Shown piece by piece: positions 44,966 to 55,702 of a stretch of 64,000 nucleotides of DNA; positions within the stretch are counted from its first letter, which is position 1; each line of letters starts with the position of its first letter. This stretch comes from Serripes groenlandicus. Taxonomy: Eukaryota; Mollusca; Bivalvia; Cardiida; Cardiidae. Made by a program: the position numbers and the translations under genes. The notes beneath the pieces were generated by a model. That model was not told the DNA's origin, did not search any database, and was given only the letters and a program-made list of their open reading frames with translations. Where the stretch lies: contig JASEVX010000008.1 in NCBI GenBank assembly GCA_031761405.1, forward strand, positions 71,373,664-71,437,663, read 5' to 3'.

Positions 44966-47400
44966 ATTAGACGTTAGACATTAGACATTCAAAAAAAATA
45001 TTCGAATGTCTAATTAGACGTTAGACATTCGATTAGACATTCGCTAATTTTGATTATCGAATGTCTAATTAGACATTAGACATTCAATTAGACATTCAGA
45101 AAAATCGCAAATGTTAAATATCGAATGTCTAATTCGACATTAGACATTCAATTAGACATTCGCAAATTACAAGATCTATAACCCAAATTCGTCGGAGGTC
45201 ATTGTACATTCAAAAAACGAATGTCAAATTGGTCAGTTAGACATTAGACATTCGATTAGACATTCACAAATTAAGGGATTTAGGTACCAAATTCGTCGGA
45301 GGTCATTGTACATGCAAAAAACGAATGTCTAATTGGTCAGTTAGACATTAGACATTCGATTAGACATTCGCGAATTACGATATTTAGGTTCCAAATTCGT
45401 CGTAGGTCAACGTACAATCAAAAAACGAATGTCTAATTGGTCAGTTAGACATTAGACATTCGATTAGACATTCGCAAATTAAGAGATTTAGGTACCAAAT
45501 TCGTCGGAGGTCATTGTACGTGCAACAAACGAATGTCTAATTGGTCAGTTAGACATTAGACATTCGATTAGACATTCGCAAATTACTATACTTAGGTTCC
45601 AAATTCGTCAGAGATCATTGTACATTCAAAAAACGAATGTCTAATTGGTCAGTTAGACATTAGACATTCGATTAGACATTCGCAAATTACAAGATCTATA
45701 ACCCAAATTCGTCGGAGGTCATTGTACATTAAAAAAACGAATGTCTAATTGGTCAGTTAGACATTAGACATTCGATTAGACATTCGCAAATTAAGAGATT
45801 TAGGTACCAAATTCCTCGAAGGTCATTCTACATTCAAAAAACGAATGTCTAATTGGTCAGTTAGACATTAGACATTCGATTAGACATTCGCAAATTAAGA
45901 GATTTAGGTACCAAATTCCTCGGAGGTCATTCTACATTCAAAAAACGAATGTCTAATTGGTCAGTTAGACATTAGACATTCGATTAGACATTCGCAAATT
46001 AAGAGATTTAGGTACCAAATTTGTCGAAGGTCATTGTACGTGCAAAAAACGAATGTCTAATTGGTCAGTTAGACATTAGACATTCGATTAGACATTCGCA
46101 AATTACTATACTTAGGTTCGAAATTCGTCAGAGATCATTGTACATTCAAAAAACGAATGTCTAATTGGTCAGTTAGACATTAGACATTCGATTAGACATT
46201 CGCAAATTACAAGATCTATAACCCAAATTCGTCGGAGGTCATTGTACATTAAAAAAACGAATGTCTAATTGGTCAGTTAGACATTAGACATTCGATTAGA
46301 CATTCGCAAATTACTATACTTAGGTTCCAAATTCGTCAGAGATCATTGTACATTCAAAAAACGAATGTCTAATTGGTCAGTTAGACATTAGACATTCGAT
46401 TAGACATTCGCAAATTAAGAGATTTAGGTACCAAATTTGTCGGAGGTCATTGTACGTGCAAAAAACGAATGTCTAATTGGTCAGTTAGACATTAGACATT
46501 CGATTAGACATTCGCAAATTACTATACTTAGGTTCGAAATTCGTCAGAGATCATTGTACATTCAAAAAACGAATGTCTAATTGGTCAGTTAGACATTAGA
46601 CATTCGATTAGACATTCGCAAATTACAAGATCTATAACCCAAATTCGTCGGAGGTCATTGTACATTAAAAAAACGAATGTCTAATTGGTCAGTTAGACAT
46701 TAGACATTCGATTAGACATTCGCAAATTACTATACTTAGGTTCCAAATTCGTCAGAGATCATTGTACATTCAAAAAACGAATGTCTAATTGGTCAGTTAG
46801 ACATTAGACATTCGATTAGACATTCGCAAATTACAAGATCTATAACCCAAATTCGTCGGAGGTCATTGTACATTAAAAAAACGAATGTCTAATTGGTCAG
46901 TTAGATATTAGACATTCGCAAATTACGAGATTTAAGTACGAAATTCGTCGGAGGTCATTGTACATCCAAAAAACGAATGTCTAATTGGTCAGTTAGACAT
47001 TAGACATTCGATTAGACATTCGCAAATTAAGGGATTTAGGTACCAAATTCGTCGGAGGTCATTATACATGCAAAAAACGAATGTCTAATTGATCAGTTAG
47101 ACATTAGAGATTCGATTAGACATTCGCAAATTAAGAGATTTAGGTACCAAATTAATCAGAGATCAATGTACATTAAAAAAACGAATGTCTAATTGGTCAA
47201 TTAGACATTAGACATTCGATTAGACATTCGCAAATTAAGACATTTATGTACCAAATTCATCAGAGATCAATGTACATTAAAAAAACGAATGTCTAATTGA
47301 TCAGTTAGACATTAGACATTCGATTAGACATTCGCAAATTAAGAGGTTTAGGTACGAAATTTGTCTGAGGTCATTGTACACGCAAAAAACGAATGTCTTA
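44966..47400. repeat. 104-bp tandem array with internal inverted repeats, about 23 copies
   Basis: CGAATG spacing is 104 bp (45322, 45426). Each mature monomer holds CGAATGTCTAAT and ATTAGACATTCG as perfect 12-bp inverted arms around TGGTCAGTTAGAC, followed by a second ATTAGACATTCG, then a variable block and GTCGGAGGTCATTGTACAT. At least three variable blocks exist: TACTATACTTAGGTT, TACAAGATCTATAACCC and TAAGAGATTTAGGTACC. The left 250 bp are a condensed form consisting mostly of the inverted arms. Confidence 0.95.
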
Positions 47401-47404
47401 TTGG

Positions 47405-47800
47405 TCTCGAAACTTTCGATATCTCGAACTTTCCAATATCTCGAACTTTCGATATCTCGAACTTTCCGATATCTTTTTTTTTTTTTTTTATTTCTTCTCG
47501 ATATCTCGAACTTTCCAATAACTTTTCGATATATTTAAAAAAAAAATTCTCGATATCTCGAACTTTATCGGAAAGTTCGAGATATCGACAAGTACGAGAT
47601 ATCGACAAGTTCGAGATACCGAAAATTTCGAGATATCGGAAAAAATATGAAAAAAAAATTGGTAAGTTCGAGATATCGGAAAGTTCGAGATATCGAAAAA
47701 AAATATAATTTCCTTTTTCGAAAAGTTCGAGATATCGGAAAGTTCGAGATATCGAAAAAAAAAAAAAAATAAAAAATATCAATATGTTCGAACATTTCCG
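47405..47800. repeat. Large imperfect palindrome of TCGAGATATCG-type units
   Basis: The left side carries TATCTCGAACTTTC units and the right side GAAAGTTCGAGATA units, meeting at about 47569 (CTCGAACTTTATCGGAAAG). Poly-T and poly-A tracts intersperse the arms. It begins exactly where the 104-bp array ends. Mirrored open frames on both strands are a consequence. Confidence 0.85.
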
Positions 47801-47879
47801 ATTTTTTTTTTTATTATTTTTTTTTTCTCGTTATCTCAGAAATTTGCGATATCGTATTTTTTGTTTATATACTTCCGTT

Positions 47880-48060
47880 TTTAACTCCACTGGCTGAAAG
47901 CCAGTCGAGCTTATGTCATGGGGAATCGTCCGTCCTGCGTTCGTGCGTGCGTGAGTGCGTCCGTGCGTGAGTGCGTACTTACGAGAGTAATCTTGTTGGA
48001 TAGTGTTTTTTCGTAAACCCCAGCCACCACCCTTATAAGACACTTTGATAAGTGTTTTTT
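47880..48060. mobile_element. Dispersed repeat with GTGCGTGAGTGCGTCC tract
   Basis: A CTCCACTGGCTGAAAGCCAG hairpin (CTGGCT / AGCCAG) precedes a CGTGCGTGCGTGAGTGCG simple tract. The related tract at 48.2 kb suggests one family of dispersed elements. No ends are defined. Confidence 0.4.
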
Positions 48061-48147
48061 TTTATACAATTGTGTTATGGGTATCTAATTAACATATTAT
48101 TGCTATTTATTGCGTAAAGGGGGGATAATTACGGAATAAACCATGTG

Positions 48148-48169
48148 CTTGTTGGGTATACCCAACAAG
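48148..48169. repeat. Perfect 22-bp palindrome
   Basis: CTTGTTGGGTA is followed immediately by its exact reverse complement. GTATAC is at the centre, with no loop. It lies at the start of the CGTCCGTC-tract element. Confidence 0.85.
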
Positions 48170-48640
48170 AGAACATCAAAGGAAAACACCCAACAAACGC
48201 CTTTTGGACGTACGTGCGTGCATGCGTGCGTCCGTCCGTCCGTAAACGTTTTGCTTCAAACTGTTTCTCCTACCTAACCACTGGACCAATTAGGATGAAA
48301 CTTCATAGGAAGTATCCTCTCAATGATCTCTCCTTAGTTCCTCAAACTGTTTGGGATCCATGCAAAATTCTGGTTTCCGAAAGAAAAAACAATGAAGACT
48401 TAAAAAATCTTCTTCTCCTCCGTAGGTATCAGGCCGATTTTCAAATAATTGTGTAGTAGTGAAGACTTAAAAAATCTTCTTCTCCTCCGTAGGTATCAGG
48501 CCGATTTTCAAATAATTGTGTAGAAATGTTGCTTGGGTGACCTTCTTTCAGATTTTTTCGAGCCAAGTTGATTGGTCGAAAACTATGGCCGCCAGAGGGC
48601 AGAGCTATTTTTGCCTTATAATATGGTTATAGTGAAAACT
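48170..48640. mobile_element. Dispersed repeat with (CGTC)n tract; short internal duplication
   Basis: GTGCGTGCATGCGTGCGTCC then CGTCCGTCCGTAAACG is followed by CAAACTGTTTCTCCTACC and GGATGAAACTTCATAGG. This type of sequence is common in bivalve intergenic DNA (my recollection, not checked). It contains a perfect or near-perfect 67-bp tandem duplication. There is no transposase. Confidence 0.45.
48394..48523. repeat. 67-bp tandem duplication, two near-identical copies
   Basis: GAAGACTTAAAAAATCTTCT starts at 48394 and again at 48461, and both copies end AATTGTGTAG. The near-identity indicates a recent event or an assembly stutter. Confidence 0.85.
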
Positions 48641-49370
48641 TAAAAAATCTTTTATATATATATATATATGACCCTCTATAAGATTCCTTCAAGCCATGTT
48701 GATTGGTAAAAAACATGGCAACCAGGGCGCGGGGCTGTTTGAAGATTTAATTGGCAGTGGAGCGATACTGGCCCTCTTGGGTCTCTTGTTGTTATCATAC
48801 TTCTGATAAACACGAAGGAGAATATACTTCACCCTCTCCTTCCAAAGCTTGTGTCACACTTAATTTATAACTAGAGACATTACATGTTAATATTTAAGCA
48901 CCTATGTGATGTTTTTTTTATCTAATTGATCTAGTTAGAGCAGATTTGAAACCGTGTATTGGTAAAAAATTAAGAAACTTCATGTTGTATGGTAACCTTT
49001 TATTATAGGCTATGGTAGCCAGGTGAGCAATATAGGCACATCTTGGCCTTTTTGGTTATGATAAAGGGACATTTGGCCTTCTTGTTCGAAATATTTACAT
49101 CCTGTCTGTTTTCACACGTTATTTAAATGTACTGACATCTGCTTCCTTTAAGTCATGCTTCAAAATCATGCGCGGCGTCCTTTGATGCTCTGCATCAAAA
49201 TTCGTCTTGTATATAATTGTATCAGGTCTTTATCATATCTATCATATTTTTGGGGGGTAAAATAGAAATAAACTGATTCATCCCATCCTGGTTATGTATG
49301 TTATTTCACCTCAGTTCGTACATTATTGTTCGTACATTATTGTTCCTTGAACACGTTGATTACTCGAATT
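48640..49370. other. AT-rich spacer
   Basis: A short (TA)n tract near 48655 and the duplicated words TTCGTACATTATTG at about 49315-49340. No gene supported. Confidence 0.4.
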
Positions 49371-49374
49371 ATTT

Positions 49375-49540
49375 GATCGGTCCCTTTCGAGATACAATGT
49401 TCGCGATTCCACTTTAGGTATAAACAGATTGATCGGTCCCTTTCGAGATACAATGTTCGCCAGTCCACTTTAGGTATAAACACATTGATCTGTCCCCTTC
49501 GAGATACAATATTCGCGAGTCCACTTTAGGTATAAACACA
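49375..49540. repeat. 56-bp tandem repeat, 3 copies
   Basis: GATCGGTCCCTTTCGAGATA starts at 49375 and 49431, and GATCTGTCCCC at 49487, giving 56-bp spacing. ACAATGTTCGC and CCACTTTAGGTATAAACA are shared. One to three differences separate the copies. Confidence 0.9.
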
Positions 49541-49589
49541 ATTTGTATTTAAATTATTAGCTCTGTAATTCTACAATTCAAATTAATGT

Positions 49590-49750
49590 GTGTGTTTATT
49601 TTATTGGTGTTAAACGACATTTTCGACATTATTTTAGTTAGACCACGGCAACAGTTCACTTACTCGTGCTCCCTGGGTAAACCAACCAGTACTAGGTTTG
49701 AAAATGCGCATTGCGCCTAGGCACCAAACCATCCCGCCGCGAGCGGAGAC
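49590..49750 (-). mobile_element. SINE, second subfamily, minus strand
   Basis: GTGTTAAACGACATTTTCGAC and TTAGTTAGACCACGGCAACAG are a diverged core. The block CTCCCTGGGTAAACCAACCAG is shared with the copy at 30.6 kb. The head is missing or unrecognisable. Confidence 0.55.
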
Positions 49751-50120
49751 ATAGTTAATGTTATATTTCCATGAAATATTTAAAAAATAAAACAGTGTTC
49801 GTACAACACAAAATAAATATGTTCAAACCATGTTGGTCTGTATAAAAGTAAATAAGCGTCAGTAGTACTCGTAAATATGTGAGCGGTGCTTCAGGAAAAC
49901 AAACATAAGCCTTATGCGTTCTGGTAATACGAGCAGTTCTTCAAGAAACCCACCTAAACGTAATTACTACATGTGTTGAAGAAAAGCTTTCTGCGTATGC
50001 ATAGTAAAAGCAAAGCATGGATAGTGTTTTACAAAATATCCTGGAAAACATCTATGACTATTTGGCAAACAGTGCAGACCCCGATCAGACTAGCTGACTG
50101 AGTTGGATAAATACGCAGGT
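49751..50120. other. Spacer without features
   Basis: Unique sequence; nothing supported. Confidence 0.35.
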
Positions 50121-50965
50121 TCATTACAGTCGTTCTGATATTTTAAATATTCGTACAATCAAACCGGGACCGTCTTGGTGGTGTATTGGTAGTGTTTGAT
50201 TTATTCTGATATTGTAAATATTCGTACAATCAAACCGGGACCGTCTTGGTGGTGTATTGGTAGAGTGTGATTTATTCTGATAGTGTAAATATTCGTACAA
50301 TCATACTGGGCCCTGTATTGGTGGTGTATTAATAGAATGTGATGTATTCTGATATTGTAAATATTCGTACAATCATACTGGGCCCTGTATTGGTGGTGTA
50401 TTAATAAAATGTGATGTATTCTGATATTGTAAACAATTGTACAATCATACTGGGCCCTGTATTGGTTGTCTATTAATAGAATGTGATGTATTCTGATATT
50501 GTAAACATTCGTACAATCATACTGGGCCCTGTATTGGTTGTGTATTAATAGAATGTGATGTATTCTGATATTGTAAATATTCGTACAATCATACTGGGCC
50601 CTGTATTGGTTGTGTATTAATAGAATGTGATGTATTCTGATATTGTAAACATTCGTACAATCATACTGGGCCCTGTATTGGTTGTGTATTAATAGAATGT
50701 GATGTATTCTGATATTGTAAACATTCGTACAATCATACTGGGCCCTGTATTGGTTGTGTATTAATAGAATGTGATTTATTCTGATATTGTAAACATTCGT
50801 ACAATCATACTGGGCCCTGTATTGGTTGTGTATTAATAGAATGTGATTTATTCTGATATTGTAAACAATTGTACAATCATACTGGGCCCTGTATTGGTGG
50901 TGTATTAATAGAATGTGATGTATTTTGATATTGTAAACATTCTTACAATCATACTGGGCCCAGCA
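50120..50965 (+). repeat. 72-bp tandem array, about 11-12 copies
   Basis: TCGTACAATC spacing is 72 bp (50581, 50653). The monomer holds ATGTATTCTGATATTGTAAA, CATACTGGGCCCTGTATTGG and TTGTGTATTAATAGAATG. The first two units keep a more SINE-like form (CCGGGACCGTCTTGGTGG). Confidence 0.92.
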
Positions 50966-51110
50966 TTGGTAGAGTGTCCGTGTCTGTTGTTCCTTGGTAC
51001 TCAGGAGTGTAGGTTAAGCATTATCACCGACTCGCCCATGTCAGGCTATCTATACGGAAACCTATTGATATGACACCGTGTTGAACCGCCACGTTAAACA
51101 CAATACAAAC
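50145..51110 (+). mobile_element. SINE whose tRNA-like head is expanded by a 72-bp array
   Basis: The array (50120-50965) repeats a segment with A-box-like TGGTGTATTGG. On its right the sequence continues as SINE body (GGTACTCAGGAGTGTAGG, CACCGACTCGCCCATG), a core (GACACCGTGTTGAACCGCC) and a CAATACAAACAAACG tail ending near 51110. The head, body, core and tail order is preserved around the expansion. Confidence 0.6.
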
Positions 51111-51124
51111 AAACGAGCATACTG

Positions 51125-51245
51125 TGATATAGATTATAATGACACATACATGTACATATAAATAATTACACTGTGATATAGATGTTAATGACACATACAT
51201 ATAAATAATCACACTGTGATATAGATGATAATGACACATACATCT
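51125..51245. repeat. Short tandem repeat, about 45-50 bp, 3 copies
   Basis: ACTGTGATATAGAT then AATGACACATACAT recurs three times with variable ACATATAAATAAT spacers. Confidence 0.7.
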
Positions 51246-51434
51246 ACATAATCTGGTAACTCGACCATTCGCTACTCTTCTACACATGTCAACTTTGTAT
51301 ATAATGCCATGAACTAACAGTATTCGATTGGATCTGTTTATTGACTCTGGCATAGATAATCTTTGTATATAAGTGATTATATTATCACAACAATATCGCT
51401 TAACCATGAACTACATTAAAACTTGTATAAATGT
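51246..51434. other. Short spacer
   Basis: No feature. The 127-codon minus frame (51024-51407) runs over SINE tail and short repeats and is rejected. Confidence 0.35.
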
Positions 51435-51595
51435 CTTCCCTCCGTGTCGCTAAGTGTAGCGGGGGAAAGATTGTGACTGAGCCATCGGTGTTAGGATATA
51501 TAACCAACGAAACAACGTACTGTAACTAACTGAAATATTGTTGAAAACGGATTCATACATACACGATTCAAACATACAAACAAACTTAACAATGA
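51435..51595 (+). mobile_element. SINE body/core/tail fragment
   Basis: CTAACTGAAATATTGTTGAAA then ACGGATTCATACATACACG is the plus-strand core, and CAAACATACAAACAAAC is the tail. The body (TCCCTCCGTGTCGCTAAG) precedes it. No head is visible. Confidence 0.5.
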
Positions 51596-51631
51596 TTTCC
51601 TCTAGCGTTTATCATCAGAAGTAGGCCTACA

Positions 51632-51789
51632 CACGTCACAGATTATAATTTGTACACGCCACTCGAATATAATGTGTACACGTCATATATTATTATGTGT
51701 ACACTTCACTTGAATATAATGTGTTCACGTCACTTGAATATAATGTGTACACATCACAGATTATGATGTGTACACGTCACTTGAATATC
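51632..51789. repeat. Degenerate 24-bp tandem repeat, about 6 copies
   Basis: GTGTACACGTCACTTGAATA then TAAT recurs with CAGATTATAAT and CATATATTATTAT variants. Confidence 0.75.
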
Positions 51790-51796
51790 AACATAA

Positions 51797-51840
51797 GGGG
51801 CGGGGGGGGGGGGGGGGGCGGGAGGGGGGGGGGGGGGGGG
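51797..51840. repeat. Poly-G tract, 44 bp
   Basis: Almost pure G with two C and one A interruptions. It should fold as a G-quadruplex on this strand and is error-prone in sequencing, so the exact length is unreliable. It directly follows the 24-bp repeat. Confidence 0.9.
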
Positions 51841-52254
51841 TATTGAACAGTGAAAGAATCGGGTCAGCTTACACTTCTGCACAGTCTAATCGGGATCTTC
51901 CAAATTCGTAAATACAATCTACGAGCCTCAGGAGACTGTGTTTACAACTGTAGGTTCAGTTAAAGTACGTAACCTGAGCCCGTGCATGGGAAAACGTACC
52001 AACTTGCCTTTGTGAACGGGGTAGATTCGGATCAACTCGCGCATTCGCAAAGTCAGATCAATATCTACACTGACTGAACATGCATAACTTTCATAAGCTC
52101 GAATATGCTTCGATACATTTTTCACAACTGTAAACCTGTTTCACATGAACGTCAAGGTCGGTTTGTCGCGAAACGTGACTCGTGATCAAGCATACTGATT
52201 GAAGCTTTTGCTTATCATTTCTGTCCATTTGACTTTTTCTTTTATTTATTTACT
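51841..52254. other. Spacer without features
   Basis: Unique; nothing supported. Confidence 0.35.
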
Positions 52255-52435
52255 GTAAACGCCAGTATATTGTATATCTGATCAACACTTTTCTTCTTAA
52301 AGAAAACTTTAGAAGCCATTGCAGCATACGACATTTGGAAGCATTGTGGGAAAAGTAAGAATTGCTCAAAATAAGCATTTTTCTTTTGTCAAAATGTTTC
52401 ACCTTTATTTTTTCAAATCTGATTTGACCACTGGC
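52255..52435. mobile_element. MITE family C, degraded copy
   Basis: CATTGCAGCATACGACATTTG and TTGTGGGAAAAGTAAGAATT then GCTCAAAATAAGC / TTTTGTCAAAATG match the left and central parts. The right subterminal motif is lost at the 27-bp array. Confidence 0.45.
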
Positions 52436-52454
52436 TGATTCACAAAAAACATTT

Positions 52455-54090
52455 AGGCATACATACATTACCAAGCTCAATATACATACATGCATTACCA
52501 AGCGCACTATACATACATACATACATACATACATACATACATACATACATACATACATACATACATACATACATACATACATTACCAAGCTCACTATACA
52601 GGCATGCATTCCCAAGCTCACTATACATACATGCATTACCAAGCTCACTATACATACATACATTACCAAGCTCACTGTACATACATGCATTCTCAAGCTC
52701 ACTATACATACATACATTACCAAGCTCACTATACAGGCATGCATTCCCAAGCTCACTATACATACATGCATTACCAAGCTCACTATACATACATGCATTA
52801 CCAAGCTCACTATACATACATGCATTACCAAGCTCACTATACATACATGCATTACCAAGCTCACTACACATACATGCATTACCAAGCTCACTATACATAC
52901 ATGCATTACCAAGCTCACTATACATACATGCATTACCAAGCTCACTATACAGGCATGCATTACCAAGCTCACTATACATACATGCATTACCAAACTCACT
53001 ATACATACATGCATTACCAAGCTCACTACACATACATGCATTATCAAGCTCACTATACATACATGCATTATCAAGCTCACTATACATACATGCATTATCA
53101 AGCTCACTATACATACATGCATTATCAAGCTCACTATACATACATGCATTACCAAGCTCACTATACATACATGCATTACCAAGCTCACTATACATACATG
53201 CATTATCAAGCTCACTATACATACATGCATTACCAAGCTCACTACACATACATGCATTATCAAGCTCACTATACATACATGCATTATCAAGCTCACTATA
53301 CATACATGCATTATCAAGCTCACTATACATACATGCATTATCAAGCTCACTATACATACATGCATTACCAAGCTCACTACACATACATGCATTACCAAGC
53401 TCACTATACATACATGCATTACCAAGCTCACTATACATACATGCATTACCAAGCTCACTATACATACATACATTACCAAGCTCACAATACATACATACAT
53501 ACATTACCAAGCTCACTATACATACATGCATTACCAAGCTCACTATACATACATGCATTACCAAGCTCACTATACATACATACATTACCAAGCTCACAAT
53601 ACATACATACATTACCAAGCTCACTATACATACATGCATTACCAAGCTCATTATACATACATGCATTACCAAGCTCACTATACATACATGCATTACCAAT
53701 CTCGATATACATACATGCATTACCAAGCTCACTATACATACATGCATTACCAAGCTCACTATACATACATGAATTACCAATCTCGATATACATACATGTA
53801 TTACCAAGCTCACTATACATATATACATTACCAAGCTCACTATACATACATGCATTACCAAGCTCACTATACATATATGCATTACCAAGATCACTATACA
53901 TATATGCATTACCGAGCTCACTATACATACATACATTACCAAGCTCACTATGCATACAAGCATTACCAAGCTCACTATACATACATGCATTACCAAGCTC
54001 ACTATACATACATGCATTACCGAGCTCACTATACATACATACATACATTACCAAGCTCACTATGCATACATGCATTACCAAGCTCACTGT
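52455..54090. repeat. 27-bp tandem array, about 58 copies
   Basis: The unit is ATACATACATGCATTACC then AAGCTCACT. Variants are ACC/ATC before AAG, ATAC/ACAC, TACATACATT and AGGCATGCATT. Length is conserved almost without indels from 52600 to 54080. It is nine codons and stop-free in frames on both strands, giving opposing frames of 536 and 534 codons over the same DNA. That coincidence argues for composition, not coding. Confidence 0.97.
52508..52583. repeat. (ACAT)n microsatellite inside the 27-bp array
   Basis: About 18 uninterrupted ACAT units near the left edge. The 27-bp unit itself contains ACATACATG, so the microsatellite may have arisen by slippage within a unit, or may have seeded it. 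Confidence 0.93.
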
Positions 54091-54284
54091 ACATAACTAA
54101 TTCAGGATAACTCTATCATTCACTAGAACACGTCGATAACTCGAAGATGTTGATGTTGATGAGTCTCAATCAGGCGTGAAATGTCAAAACCTTTAGTGAT
54201 CTATATCAGTATTTCATACTAGAGATCATTCTGATGATGATGCAACCATTATCAATTTATATTTATATGTACTGTCTTTGGATG

Positions 54285-54450
54285 CGTGCGGGGTCCGATC
54301 ACGGACAATTTTGAAAATATTATGGGAACTCAATCAATCGCTGAAAATGAGCAATTTTTCCTTTTCACACAATGTTTTTTACACTTGATTCTTTCTGTAT
54401 TCTAAATATTAAACTCTTTTTACAGGTTATATTATCCTTTCCCCAGTTTA
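54285..54450. mobile_element. MITE family C, degraded copy
   Basis: TATTATGGGAACTCAATCAATC, CTGAAAATGAGCAATTTTTCC then TTTTCACACAATGTTTT matches the central hairpin. ATCCTTTCCCCAGTTTAGAC near 54434 could be an end in the opposite orientation. Confidence 0.4.
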
Positions 54451-54499
54451 GACTCATTTTGACTCATCTTTAACAGACAAAGGATAATGTGTAATTTGT

Positions 54500-55490
54500 C
54501 CACAAGGTTTTGATCACAAGTCAATACTTATACTTTCATTAAAGCAGATTATCAATATGTTTGCCTTGCCTTTACAAAGAAATTAGAAACAGGTATATAA
54601 AACCTTATTTTTATAAAAGACCAAGCGTTTATAAGTTTGTTGAACTGTAAAATTGCAATACGAGATCAACTATTGTAAAATTATGCAATTTTACCAGAAA
54701 GGCCTTATTAATACGAAATGAGTATGTATTAAATATTTTATGATATGTAAAATTTTAGACAAAATAGTTAGGAAAATTCAGACAAACATACAAACTTCAT
54801 TCTAATGCAGGGTGCATACTGCTTAAATATATGTCATTTATCGTTGATAGTGCTCAACAGTTTTATATATTCCTAATTACCCATTACTCACATACTATAA
54901 GCTTCAGATCACCTAAATAAGATGATTTTGAGGTAATATATGTAGGTGATTGACAGTATGAATTTGGATTAAGATATGTCTTCCAACAATTGTTAATTTC
55001 ACACTCTCCTAAACTGCTTTAAGCTAAAGGTTAAATTTTCATTATTTGTTATAATCTATTTCTGAAATCTACCAAAATCAGGAAACTTCAAAGTTATTTC
55101 GGATTATTATTTGTTGTTCACGTATAAATTGTGTTTATGTAAATGCATGTAATTGATGAGATACATGTATTTGTATAAGCCGATTAAAATCCATCTATCT
55201 ATCATGTTATCTGCTATAGATTTGATCAATGCTATAAAGCGTTAGTAGACTTAAATGATCACAGCATGTAAACGGTTTTGCTTTCAAAGATTTGGGAGAT
55301 TGGTAGTCGATTTCAGAACCAATATTACTGAAGTCGTTCACAGAGCGCCTCACTGTTTATACGTGCAATGAATAAATGACCTTTAATTGGAGGTTCAAGT
55401 GTCATTCATTATGTCTGTCTGTACTTTCAGTGCGTTTGAAAATTACATAAATGTTCCATGTTTAATACTGTACGGCATATTATACACTTA
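54500..55490. other. AT-rich single-copy DNA
   Basis: No repeats or coding potential found in about 1 kb. Confidence 0.45.
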
Positions 55491-55594
55491 TGGACTTTTC
55501 ATCTGTTATACATGATGTGTTATGCACCAAAAAAAAATCAATAATTATTTCTTTGGTACATATCAACATCATGTATAACAGCTGAAAAGCCCAT
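55491..55594. mobile_element. Small foldback element, 104 bp
   Basis: TGGACTTTTCATCTGTTATA then CATGATG at the left pairs with CATCATG then TATAACAGCTGAAAAGCCCA at the right, with two mismatches in 27 bp. The inner loop has a second pairing, GCACCAAA / TTTGGTAC. It is probably a short MITE; only one copy is in the window. Confidence 0.6.
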
Positions 55595-55633
55595 GACTGT
55601 TTTATTATATAACTCTCAATTTGTCATATTGTC

Positions 55634-55702
55634 ATGATCATCCGAACGAGCTTCGGAAGTTTCCGTGGTCATTCGGAACGCGCCTCGGAAAATTCCGTAG
55701 CG
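55634..55702. repeat. Two-copy 31-bp repeat rich in CGGAA / TTCCG
   Basis: CATCCGAACGAGCTTCGGAAG then TTTCCGTGGT is followed by CATTCGGAACGCGCCTCGGA then AAATTCCG. Each half holds a CGGAA...TTCCG dyad. It is more GC- and CpG-rich than its surroundings. Function unknown. Confidence 0.5.

Noticed and set aside
52440..54100. Frames of 536 codons (plus) and 534/416 codons (minus) as repeat proteins
   Set aside because: They are translations of one 27-bp stop-free unit on both strands; no start context, introns, domains or non-repeat ends.
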